From positions 1 through 64,000 of the forward strand of contig NZ_QRDY01000012.1 of the NCBI RefSeq assembly GCF_003386205.1: 64,000 nt of DNA, given 5' to 3'. Shown piece after piece: positions 52,837 through 60,125 of the stretch. Each line of letters starts with the position of its first letter. Positions within the stretch are counted from its first letter, which is position 1. This DNA is from Cohnella lupini (GTDB lineage: Bacteria; Bacillota; Bacilli; Paenibacillales; Paenibacillaceae). Under the pieces are notes generated by a model, which saw only the letters and a program-made list of their open reading frames with translations, did no database searches and had not been told where the DNA came from. The position numbers and the translations under genes were made by a program.

Positions 52837-53319
52837 TTACAAATTGCAAGGATCGGAGAACAAATCCAAGGAAACGGGATCTCCGTTCTCGTTGACGAAT
52901 ACTTTAAGAGCTTCGGCGCCATGCACGATCCCCCAACCGTCATCCGCCTCGAACTCCGGCCGGCCGAGCGCTTGCCGTAAATCTTTGTTTCCCATCGGAA
53001 TCACTTGGCCATCCAGGTTGGCTTTTTTGGCGTTTACCGTCACTTGAACGAAGGAGACGATCCCGTCGCACATTCCGACGTTTTTTTCTTTGTCGTATAT
53101 CCACGTATCGCACTCGTTCAACCAATCGCCGGGCGTTATTTCAGTCGGTCTGCCCCATGCCTCCTTAACCTCCCGCGCGGTTGCTCCCAGCTGAATTCCG
53201 TCCAATTGCCATTGCTTCGGGGGACTCGTCGGTTGGATCACGGCCGCAGGAACCGCCGCAGCCGGCGCCGTTCCGCCGTTCACGATCGAAGAAAGCAGAA
53301 TGAGCCATGAAATCAACAT
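52837..53319 (-). CDS. Secreted protein of unknown function
   Basis: A 160-residue protein with a signal-peptide-like start (MLISWLILLSSIVNGGTAPA) and a Pro/Ala-rich linker, followed by a globular part with two repeats of a small beta-alpha motif: LGATAREVKEAWGRPTEI and MGNKDLRQALGRPEFEADDG. That pattern recalls SmpA/BamE-like or DUF-type small domains. Four cysteines may form disulfides. AAGGAGG precedes the ATG. It follows the DUF948-like gene by one base and is cotranscribed with it. Confidence 0.7.
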   Translation of the reverse strand: MLISWLILLSSIVNGGTAPAAAVPAAVIQPTSPPKQWQLDGIQLGATAREVKEAWGRPTEITPGDWLNECDTWIYDKEKNVGMCDGIVSFVQVTVNAKKANLDGQVIPMGNKDLRQALGRPEFEADDGWGIVHGAEALKVFVNENGDPVSLDLFSDPCNL

Positions 53320-53320
53320 G

Positions 53321-53806
53321 TTAGAGGTCCTCCTTCGCGTACGATTGAGCTTGCTCCTTTTGCTGGTGCAGCTTCCAACCCTTCTGTATGCTCATGGCTA
53401 CCCGCGAACCCATCGCCGCCCACTGCAGCCAAGAAGGAGTCATATCCTTTTTCTCCATGGAGGCGGCTTGCTTGCGTATCGAATGCGTAAAGCTGTGAGC
53501 GGCTTCCCTTGCCGTACCGGTCACTTCGCTTAACATGATGCCCACGTCCTGCACGGCGCTGAACAAGGGATCCGTCGATTGCAGCTTACCTCTGATGTCG
53601 CCCGCGACGTCATTAACGTTCTCGGCCAATTTCTTGACTTCGCCTTGCAGTCCTTCGACGGTTTCCTTCACTTCCTGCAACGCGGATTGAGCGGTCACCA
53701 GCGATCGCTGCGCCGTCTTCATTAAAGAAATCAAAAACCCGCATAATACGACGAACGCGACGACGGCAATCGCTATGCACCATGTCATGATATCGTTGTT
53801 TTCCAC
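53321..53806 (-). CDS. DUF948/YtxG-like membrane protein
   Basis: A 161-residue protein with one N-terminal membrane helix (about 6-28) and a long amphipathic coiled-coil region (SALQEVKETVEGLQGEVKKL, AENVNDVAGDI), as in DUF948/YtxG proteins, SigB-dependent in Bacillus. The start is GTG 53806: GGAGGG lies six bases before it. A longer in-frame form from 53875 lacks a site and would cover the predicted SigB promoter. Heads a two-gene operon with the secreted protein at 52837. Confidence 0.8.
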   Translation of the reverse strand: MENNDIMTWCIAIAVVAFVVLCGFLISLMKTAQRSLVTAQSALQEVKETVEGLQGEVKKLAENVNDVAGDIRGKLQSTDPLFSAVQDVGIMLSEVTGTAREAAHSFTHSIRKQAASMEKKDMTPSWLQWAAMGSRVAMSIQKGWKLHQQKEQAQSYAKEDL

Positions 53807-53846
53807 AAGCAGCCCTCCACTATTCTTAAATCGTTGTAAACTAACC

Positions 53847-53873
53847 TTACCCATGGCGAAGACGTCCCGAAAC
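53847..53873 (-). promoter_or_regulatory. Possible SigB-type promoter of the DUF948-like gene
   Basis: On the minus strand GTTTCG (53868-53873), 15 bases, GGGTAA (53847-53852). Spacing is one base longer than the usual 12-14. Confidence 0.5.
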
Positions 53874-53982
53874 AAACGCGGCGAAAAGATTCATTGGCCG
53901 ACGAGCGGGGTAACCAAGGACTAACACGGGATTCGGTCGAAGCGAAAGCGAAAGCCGGGTCTTCATCTAAGGAGGAATTGCT

Positions 53983-54147
53983 ATGTTGCATTGGGCATTG
54001 ATATTTCTGGTCGTCGCCATCGTCGCAGCGATATTCGGATTCGGAGGACTTGTCAGCGCCGCCGCCGGAATCGCGAAAATCCTGTTCTTCGTCTTCTTGG
54101 TTCTATTCATCGTTTCTCTTTTCACGGGTCGTCGCGGCAGGGCTTAA
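53983..54147 (+). CDS. DUF1328 small membrane protein (YtjA-like)
   Basis: A 54-residue protein of two hydrophobic helices, [20 protein letters not shown] and [15 protein letters not shown], joined by a [11 protein letters not shown] turn, ending in a basic GRRGRA tail. This is the DUF1328/UPF0391 form seen in many bacteria, often in stress regulons. AAGGAGG lies before the ATG. It is divergent from the DUF948-like gene. Confidence 0.88.
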   Translation: MLHWALIFLVVAIVAAIFGFGGLVSAAAGIAKILFFVFLVLFIVSLFTGRRGRA

Positions 54148-54195
54148 TGCTAAAATTTATGAGCTAAAGTTAGGGACAAGTCATATGGATATTAG

Positions 54196-54224
54196 TTGCA
54201 GTAAATTCCTTTTTAAGGTAAAGT
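54196..54224 (+). promoter_or_regulatory. Sigma-A-like promoter in front of a candidate small RNA
   Basis: TTGCAG (54196-54201), 17 bases, TAAAGT (54219-54224), located 49 bases after the DUF1328 gene and facing right. Confidence 0.45.
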
Positions 54225-54230
54225 AGGCTT

Positions 54231-54386
54231 TAGCATAAGCCATCTGTCCTCCCTTCCGCTTCATATCCGGGGCAAGCCGATCTGCCGATCGCAACAGAAC
54301 ATTGCAGCCTACTTTTCCGAAAAAGAAACTCTAACCGATACAGACGCTTCCCTACGCTTTCGCGGTCCGGGAGGCGTCGTTTTTTT
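54231..54386 (+). ncRNA. Candidate small RNA or structured leader
   Basis: The 331-base gap before the nucleotidyltransferase gene holds a promoter-like element and, about 155 bases later, a hairpin (GACGCTTCCC at 54343-54352 with GGGAGGCGTC at 54369-54378) followed by seven T residues. In between is no open frame but several pairings: GGCTT/AAGCC at the start and ten perfectly complementary bases (54220-54229 with 54306-54315). It matches no riboswitch I know. It may be an independent RNA or a terminated leader of the operon. The last 90 bases before 54479 show no clear structure. Confidence 0.4.
54343..54386 (+). terminator. Terminator of the candidate small RNA
   Basis: A ten-base stem with one G-T pair and a 16-base loop, followed by GTTTTTTT. 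It lies 92 bases upstream of the nucleotidyltransferase gene. Confidence 0.75.
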
Positions 54387-54478
54387 CATGGAGGTGATTG
54401 AAAACTAGACGAATACGTTTAATGGTAGTCAGTTGACCCTGAGGGGAACACATCAATTAAACGGAGGTTGATCCTATC

Positions 54479-55522
54479 ATGAAAGCATTATTTCTCGCCG
54501 GCGGTTTAGGAACCAGGTTACGCCCCTTAACGGAACATCTTCCGAAGCCGATGGCCCTGGTGGGTAATCGTCCTTGGTTAGAGCACTTGCTTCTACACTA
54601 CAAGGAACAAGGCGTTAACGAATTCGTCGTTGCCGTGAAACATTACCGCGAGCTGATCGAAAGCCATCTCGGCGACGGTTCCAAATACGGAGTGCGCATC
54701 GATTACGCTGTAGAAAAAGAATTGTTGGGCACGGCGGGCGCCATCAAGAACGCCGAGCATCTGTTAAGCGATCGCTTCATCGTCGTAAACGCGGATATCA
54801 TCCATCAAGTCGATCTCGCTTCCGCCATGAAATTTCACGAAGCCCACGGCGGGGCGGTGACCATATGTTTGACGGAGGTAGAGGACCCTTCTCACTACGG
54901 AGTCGTCGAACAATCCGATAACGGCCAGATTACCAGATTCGTTGAAAAACCTAAAAAAGAAGAAGCACCGTCAAATCGGATCAATGCCGGCATATACATT
55001 ATGGAGCGCAGCGCGCTCGATTACGTGCCGTCCGGAAGATCGGTCTCCATCGAGAAGGAAACCTTCCCTTCCCTGATCGAGAACGGCAAGGGCGTCTACG
55101 GACATCCGATCGGCGGTTATTGGATGGATATGGGAACGAAGGAACGTTATCGCCAGCTCCATTGGGATTTGCTCGATCGTCGCTTTCCCGTTGCGATCGA
55201 CGGCAAAGAAATGGAGGACAAAAGCATTTGGATGGGCAACAACGTACGCGTCGGTCAAGGCGTTCTGTTCGTTCCTCCCGTTATGATCGGAGATGACGTT
55301 ACGATCGGCGACCGCGCGATTATCGGGCCTTACGCGGTCATCGGCAAAGGAAGCCGAATCGGCAATCAGGTTCGCCTGGCCAACTCCATTCTATGGGATC
55401 GTTGCAAGATCAGGGCGGGAGCCCAACTGAACGAATGTATTTTCGGATCGGGCATGCAGGTCGGTCCCCACATTCTTCACGAAGCGGTATGCAATCGGAT
55501 TATGGAGGTGCAAAGCAGATGA
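54479..55522 (+). CDS. NDP-sugar pyrophosphorylase with left-handed beta-helix
   Basis: A 347-residue nucleotidyltransferase of the GlmU/mannose-1-phosphate guanylyltransferase type. The nucleotide loop is LAGGLGTRLRPLTEHLPKPM (6-25), with metal-binding VVNADIIH. A C-terminal hexapeptide repeat (about 245-335: GNNVRVGQGVLFVPPVMIGD) forms a left-handed beta helix. It makes an activated sugar, perhaps GDP-mannose. ACGGAGG precedes the ATG. First gene of a three-gene operon with overlapping starts; the next gene probably uses the product. Confidence 0.9.
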   Translation: MKALFLAGGLGTRLRPLTEHLPKPMALVGNRPWLEHLLLHYKEQGVNEFVVAVKHYRELIESHLGDGSKYGVRIDYAVEKELLGTAGAIKNAEHLLSDRFIVVNADIIHQVDLASAMKFHEAHGGAVTICLTEVEDPSHYGVVEQSDNGQITRFVEKPKKEEAPSNRINAGIYIMERSALDYVPSGRSVSIEKETFPSLIENGKGVYGHPIGGYWMDMGTKERYRQLHWDLLDRRFPVAIDGKEMEDKSIWMGNNVRVGQGVLFVPPVMIGDDVTIGDRAIIGPYAVIGKGSRIGNQVRLANSILWDRCKIRAGAQLNECIFGSGMQVGPHILHEAVCNRIMEVQSR

Positions 55523-56700
55523 ACAACCGTCTACCCCAGATCGCTTACGTAAGTACTTATATTCCCAAGAAATGCGGACTTGCTACCTATACCCATCACT
55601 TGCGAGAAGCGATCACTCATGCCAAGGGCAATCGTTCGATCGACCCCGTTATCACGTTGTGCAATCCGGAAGAACGCGCGGATTACCGGGAGCCTTGGAT
55701 GCTTCCGCTTATTAAATCCGATCAGGACGATTACAGGAAAGTAGCCGATGCGATTAACCAAAGCTCGGTAGACATCGTATCGTTGCAGCACGAATTCGGG
55801 ATTTTCGGCGGAGAAGCCGGTTCCCATATTATCGATTTCCTGCGCCGCGTGAAAAAACCGGTCGTGACGACCTTCCATACCGTTTTCGAGCATCCGGTAG
55901 CCCCTTATTCGGACGTGCAAAAGGAAATCTCCCGATGGAGCGACCACCTGCTCGTCATGAACCGCAAAGGAATCGGTTATCTGCACGATAACTTTGAGTT
56001 GCCTCTGGAGAAAATCACGTTTATCCCGCACGGAACGCCCGTGACTAACCGCGCCGATCGGATAAAAGTTCGTCGGGAAGCCGGCTGGGAAAACCGCAAG
56101 GTGCTATTCACGTTCGGCTTGCTCGGCCGAAGCAAAGGAATCGAGCTCATCCTGCAAGCTATGGCGTCCGCCGTGCATGCCGTGCCGGAGTTACTCTACG
56201 TAATTGCGGGCCAAACGCATCCCGAGGTACGCAAGCATGAAGGCGAGGCTTATCGCGAGGAATTAATGGCGATGATCAAGGAGCTCGGGTTGGAGCATCA
56301 CGTGCAGTGGGTTAATTCCTACGTCCCTGAAGAGCAATTGGTATCGTTGATCTCCGCTTGCGACCTCTACGTCACCCCTTATCCGGGAATGAGTCAGATC
56401 ACTAGCGGTACGTTGGCTTATGCGGCGGGATTGGGACGTCCTATCCTTTCTACCCCGTACGTCTATGCCAAGGATCTCGTCCAGGGATACGACGAGATGT
56501 TGTTGCCGTTCGGAGACGCGGACGCATGGAGCTCGAAAATAATCGAACTGTTTACCTATCCCGGAATGTTAACCGAATGGGAAAGAGTGATTTCGGAGAT
56601 CGGGCGAAGCATGCATTGGCCGCACGTGGGGGCGCAACACCTGCGGTTATTCCAACAAATCATCTTGGAACAGAGAGACAAAATCGCCGATGTCGGTTAA
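55519..56700 (+). CDS. GT4-family glycosyltransferase
   Basis: A 393-residue GT-B enzyme. The N-terminal domain starts IAYVSTYIPKKCGLATYTHH with HEFGIFGGEAG; the C-terminal nucleotide-sugar domain contains FGLLGRSKGIELILQAM and the GT4 motif DLYVTPYPGMSQITSGTLAY. The acceptor is unknown; related enzymes in other bacteria make mannosides. The real start is ATG 55519, overlapping the preceding stop by four bases. The gene overlaps the next by 11 bases. Confidence 0.87.
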   Translation: MNNRLPQIAYVSTYIPKKCGLATYTHHLREAITHAKGNRSIDPVITLCNPEERADYREPWMLPLIKSDQDDYRKVADAINQSSVDIVSLQHEFGIFGGEAGSHIIDFLRRVKKPVVTTFHTVFEHPVAPYSDVQKEISRWSDHLLVMNRKGIGYLHDNFELPLEKITFIPHGTPVTNRADRIKVRREAGWENRKVLFTFGLLGRSKGIELILQAMASAVHAVPELLYVIAGQTHPEVRKHEGEAYREELMAMIKELGLEHHVQWVNSYVPEEQLVSLISACDLYVTPYPGMSQITSGTLAYAAGLGRPILSTPYVYAKDLVQGYDEMLLPFGDADAWSSKIIELFTYPGMLTEWERVISEIGRSMHWPHVGAQHLRLFQQIILEQRDKIADVG

Positions 56701-57922
56701 TGGCGAGATTAGCCGTCGGACGGCGCATCCTTCCTTCGCCCATTTGCGCCGCCTGACGGACGACACGGGTTTACTCGAACACGCTCTCGGAAGAATACCG
56801 CGCCGACGGGAAGGGTATACGACCGACGATAACGCGCGCGCGTTATGGACCGTAACCGAGTGGTTGTCCTTCCCTACCGGAACTTTGGATTCGGAAGAAC
56901 GAAGCGAGCTTAATAGACTTGCCGATATTTACTTGGCCTTCATGTTATGGGCTCAAGAAAACGACGGTTGGTTTCTGAATAATTTCGCTTATGACCGGAC
57001 GCTCGAGCCCGAGGAAGTATCCCACGATTGCCAAGGCCGCTCGTTATGGGCCTGCGCCGACGCATGGATCCGATTGGAAGGACCTCATCGCGAAACTGCC
57101 CGAGTCATCTTCGAGCGTTCTTTACCGACGCTGGCGCGAATCGATTCCCTCCGGGGTCAAGCCTTCGCGATGGCTGCATGCGCCCATCTGCTCGGAGCCG
57201 CGAAGAACGGACAAATCGATCTTCCGCACGACATGGAAGGCGATATCAGGCATCACCTGAATCGACTGGAGCAGTTATTGAACGGCGCCTTTCGTCATTT
57301 CACGGACGGCAACTGGCGGTGGTTCGAACCCGCGATGACTTATAGCAACGGAATACTGCCATGGGCAATGCTTAGGACTTATCGTTATACGCAGAAGCCG
57401 GAAACGTTGCGAACCGGCTTGGAGAGCCTATCCTATTTGCTCGAAGTCATGTCCACCGATGAAGGTTGGTTACGTCCTATAGGCAACGATGGCTGGTGCA
57501 CTTCGGATTCTACCAACGTGAGCTTATGGGATCAGCAGCCGCTAGAGATGTTCAAGCTGGCGTTGGCGCTCGAAGAAGCGGCGCTGGCTACCGAGCTGGC
57601 CGATCGGGATCAGAGCGCTCGGCTCGTCGGCAGCGCAAGGAGCAAAAGCTCGGCCGACTCTTATTCCGAGCGAGGTACCTTCGAACGGCCGGCCGTCTTA
57701 GGCCGATCGGGGTTAAGCTCGGGGAATCCCGCGCACTATCGGGCTCTTCGCGATCAATGCAGGGATTGGTATTACGGCGAGAACGACCATCGGGTGCCGG
57801 TCGTCGATCCGGCGGACGGCAGCTGTTGCGACGGGCTTACCCCGTTCGGTCCGAATATTAACTGCGGCGCGGAAGCGACGATCTCTTACTTGATGACGGA
57901 AGCCTTATGCAGGCGCGTCTAG
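56690..57922 (+). CDS. Six-hairpin glycosidase-like protein in a glycosyltransferase operon
   Basis: A 410-residue protein of (alpha/alpha)6-barrel type. Aromatic and acidic clusters typical of such folds are seen (GYTTDDNARALWTVTEWLSF, NDGWFLNNFAYDRTLEPEEV, WRWFEPAMTYSNGILPWAML). No catalytic acid pair can be named. Proteins like this often accompany GT4 enzymes in glycan loci and could trim or bind the product. ATG 56690 lies inside the GT4 gene; no signal peptide, so cytosolic. Confidence 0.72.
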   Translation: MSVNGEISRRTAHPSFAHLRRLTDDTGLLEHALGRIPRRREGYTTDDNARALWTVTEWLSFPTGTLDSEERSELNRLADIYLAFMLWAQENDGWFLNNFAYDRTLEPEEVSHDCQGRSLWACADAWIRLEGPHRETARVIFERSLPTLARIDSLRGQAFAMAACAHLLGAAKNGQIDLPHDMEGDIRHHLNRLEQLLNGAFRHFTDGNWRWFEPAMTYSNGILPWAMLRTYRYTQKPETLRTGLESLSYLLEVMSTDEGWLRPIGNDGWCTSDSTNVSLWDQQPLEMFKLALALEEAALATELADRDQSARLVGSARSKSSADSYSERGTFERPAVLGRSGLSSGNPAHYRALRDQCRDWYYGENDHRVPVVDPADGSCCDGLTPFGPNINCGAEATISYLMTEALCRRV

Positions 57923-57935
57923 CATAATTCAATAG

Positions 57936-57980
57936 AAATAAGGCCGCGCGGGAGCGAATCGCTCTTGCGCGGCCTTATTT
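57936..57980. terminator. Bidirectional terminator between convergent operons
   Basis: A stem of about 20 bases (57936-57956 with 57960-57980) with A/T tracts at both ends and G-T pairs in the middle, just after the glycosidase-like gene. Confidence 0.88.
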
Positions 57981-57990
57981 GTTCGCAACC

Positions 57991-58085
57991 CGGAATGCCG
58001 AAATACGGAATAGCGGAATTGCGGAAAGCGGAAAAGCAGAACTGCGGAATTGCGGAACTGCGGAACTGCGGAACTGCGGAACTGC
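57991..58085. repeat. Octamer tandem repeat (unit GGAACTGC)
   Basis: Four identical GGAACTGC units lie at 58054-58085, preceded by GGAATTGC and by a degenerate tract with the same 8-base rhythm (GGAATGCC, GAAATACG, GGAATAGC...) back to 57991. It sits in the gap between two convergent genes, six bases from the stop codon of the dehydrogenase gene. Because the unit is not a multiple of three, a coding role is unlikely. Confidence 0.85.
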
Positions 58086-58090
58086 GAAGC

Positions 58091-59203
58091 TTAAACGTTA
58101 GCATTGCGTTGCTCGTTATATTTCTTTAACAGGGTTTGTCTATTGGGACGAATCCGATCGGCCTCGCGCAGGCTTCTGGTTAACAGCTCCGCGTCGATTC
58201 CCAATCGTTCCGGAGTATCCGGCCCGCCGAGCTTGCGAATCAACGACCTGATCGTTTGCTCGTCCGGAATGCGGCGGATTTCCTCCAGCAACGTCTGACG
58301 ATGCTCTTCCGGGAACAAAGCGGGAGATTCGATTGCCAATTCATGATACAACCGGGAGATTTCCGCGCAAGCTACGCCGACTTTGGCTCCGTGCAGGATT
58401 TGTCTACGGCCTAACTTCATGAATTCCATCTCCCAATAATGGGACAAGTGGTGCTCGGAGCCTGATGCGGAATGGGACTGTCCGAACTGAAGCATGGCGA
58501 ATCCCGACTCGATGAGCGCGCGCGTCAGAATTTCGATGCCCTTGGCGCTTCTTCGCGCGATTTCATCGCTGTTGTTCACGCATTGCTCCAAAGCTTTGCG
58601 AGTCCGTTCGGCTACGGCTTCCGAATAAGGCTCCCCGCCAGCGAGGCTTCCGTATTTCCAATCGAACAAGGACGTATATTTCCCGAGCATATCTCCGAAT
58701 CCGGCGGCGATCATGGCGTCCGGCGCTTTCGTTAAAATATCTAAATCCGCGAAGATAGCGGAAGGGCCGATCGCGGTAATGGTCTTCTTCTCTCCTCGTA
58801 GGATCAACGGAGCTCCGATGGAATTAAATCCGTCCACCGACGGTGCGGTCGGAACCGACACGAACGGTATCCCTGCGGCATAAGCCGTGAAACGGGCGAT
58901 ATCGTGCAACGTTCCGGATCCTGCCGCTATGACGACTTCCGAGGAATGACTTTTGACGTCAAGCAGCAATTGGACGATCGATGCCTCGTCGGCGATGACG
59001 TCTCCTTGCTTGTCCGGGTTGATTACCGTAACGAGGATCTGAATGCCCGATGCTTCGATCGACTTTCCAAGGGAACGTCCGATTATATCGTATGTAATGA
59101 TATCCGCGACGATCGATACTCGATGGACGTTCCTCCCCGATAAATAGGGAGCGACTTGCCGTATAGCTCCTGCTTCGATTACGACGGGCTCGATAACTGA
59201 CAA
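58091..59203 (-). CDS. egsA: sn-Glycerol-1-phosphate dehydrogenase (AraM/EgsA-like)
   Basis: A 370-residue NAD(P)-dependent, metal-binding dehydrogenase that reduces dihydroxyacetone phosphate to sn-glycerol-1-phosphate, the archaeal-type glycerol backbone stereoisomer. NAD-binding IAAGSGTLHDIARF, metal-ligand segment PTAPSVDGFNS, and the His pair in GSEHHLSHYWE match the family. The start is probably TTG 59203, with AGGAGG seven bases upstream, inside the end of the HAD gene (25-base overlap). In B. subtilis AraM serves heptaprenylglyceryl lipid synthesis. Confidence 0.88.
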   Translation of the reverse strand: MSVIEPVVIEAGAIRQVAPYLSGRNVHRVSIVADIITYDIIGRSLGKSIEASGIQILVTVINPDKQGDVIADEASIVQLLLDVKSHSSEVVIAAGSGTLHDIARFTAYAAGIPFVSVPTAPSVDGFNSIGAPLILRGEKKTITAIGPSAIFADLDILTKAPDAMIAAGFGDMLGKYTSLFDWKYGSLAGGEPYSEAVAERTRKALEQCVNNSDEIARRSAKGIEILTRALIESGFAMLQFGQSHSASGSEHHLSHYWEMEFMKLGRRQILHGAKVGVACAEISRLYHELAIESPALFPEEHRQTLLEEIRRIPDEQTIRSLIRKLGGPDTPERLGIDAELLTRSLREADRIRPNRQTLLKKYNEQRNANV

Positions 59204-60000
59204 TCCATTTCCTCCTCTGCAAGAATGCTTCTGAGATCCAACAGCGATTCCCATATGAAATCCGGACGCTCGGTTGCAGCTTCGGCTTGTTCCCTAGACG
59301 TAGAACCGCTCAGCACTAAAGCGGTTCGGATACCGGAACGTTTGCCAAGAGCGATGTCCGAAGCCAAGCTGTCGCCGATGATGAGACATCTCTCGGCCGA
59401 CAGGTCCATTGCCGCTAAGGCGGCGTCCGACATGAAAGTCGAGGGTTTCCCGATTACGACGGATACGCTCTCCCCGGTAGCATGCACGATAGCTCCAATC
59501 ATTCCGGCAACGTCGATGAAATCGCCATCGTCTCCCGGAAAGGTTTTGTCTTCGTTCGTAGCTATGATTTTAGCTCCATGGCGAACGGCGCGGAAAGCCG
59601 AATTCAGATCCGCGTAAGTAAGCTTCTCGAATAACGTAATGACTAACCAATTCGCTTCTTCCGGCCGATCGGCAAGCCCGACGCCATGCGAAAGAAATTC
59701 TTCGCGAAGACCTTCGTCTCCGAGCAGCCAAGCTTTGCATAAAGGATCCGTTCTTTTCAAGTATTCCGCGGTGACGGTAGAAGTGAGCACGATCTCCCGC
59801 TCGGAAGCTTCTATCCCCATCGCTTTGAGCTTCATTTGGCACATTTTTCTTGAATAATTTCCTCGATTGCTCAAGAAAACCACTTTTTTCTTCTTCAATC
59901 TTATCGCTTCGATCGCCTCCGCGGCGCCGTCGATCGCTTGCCGTCCCCGATATACGGTACCGTCCAAATCTATGATGTAGCCATCCGCGTTCTCTAGCAT
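59179..60000 (-). CDS. HAD-IIA phosphatase (NagD/phosphoglycolate-phosphatase-like)
   Basis: A 273-residue phosphatase. Motif I is GYIIDLDGTVYRG (Asp11, Asp13), motif II VVFLSNRGNYSR, motif III the Lys in VVIGKPS and motif IV CLIIGDSLASDIALG. The C2-type cap lies between motifs II and III, as in NagD and glycerol-phosphate phosphatases. It overlaps the glycerol-1-phosphate dehydrogenase gene, so its substrate may be a glycerol- or sugar-phosphate made in the same pathway. GGGAGG lies 12 bases before the ATG. Confidence 0.87.
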   Translation of the reverse strand: MLENADGYIIDLDGTVYRGRQAIDGAAEAIEAIRLKKKKVVFLSNRGNYSRKMCQMKLKAMGIEASEREIVLTSTVTAEYLKRTDPLCKAWLLGDEGLREEFLSHGVGLADRPEEANWLVITLFEKLTYADLNSAFRAVRHGAKIIATNEDKTFPGDDGDFIDVAGMIGAIVHATGESVSVVIGKPSTFMSDAALAAMDLSAERCLIIGDSLASDIALGKRSGIRTALVLSGSTSREQAEAATERPDFIWESLLDLRSILAEEEMDCQLSSPS

Positions 60001-60070
60001 CGCAGTATCGGGCCTCCCTATTCTTTCGCTCCTCCTTCATTTTCCTATCGAACGTTACCGTTTGTCAATG

Positions 60071-60118
60071 ATTGTATGCTTTTATTAGCGTTCACATTCG
60101 TTTACATGCGAATGAACG
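60071..60118 (-). promoter_or_regulatory. Operator-like palindrome and -10 upstream of the HAD-egsA operon
   Basis: CGTTCACATTCG (60089-60100) and CGAATGAACG (60109-60118) form an imperfect inverted repeat with an eight-base spacer. A -10-like TACAAT (60071-60076, minus strand) lies so that the palindrome covers the -35 region. The DeoR gene ends just upstream, and its product is the natural candidate to bind here. Confidence 0.5.
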
Positions 60119-60125
60119 TTTATCG

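Noticed and set aside
53807-53875. Longer DUF948-like protein starting at 53875
   Set aside because: The added residues are polar, lack a ribosome binding site and cover the predicted promoter, while GTG 53806 has an ideal site.
54231-54386. Candidate RNA as 6S RNA, SRP RNA or a known sugar riboswitch
   Set aside because: It lacks the long closing stem and central bulge of 6S RNA, the SRP Alu and tetraloop features, and any riboswitch core I know.
57991-58085. Octamer array as a CRISPR-like array
   Set aside because: Units are eight bases, directly adjacent and without spacers; no cas genes are present.
57919-58104. Open frame on the minus strand across the octamer repeat, with repeated SSAVPQF-like units
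   Set aside because: It exists only because the octamer array lacks stops. It has no ribosome binding site and overlaps a terminator and the dehydrogenase stop.
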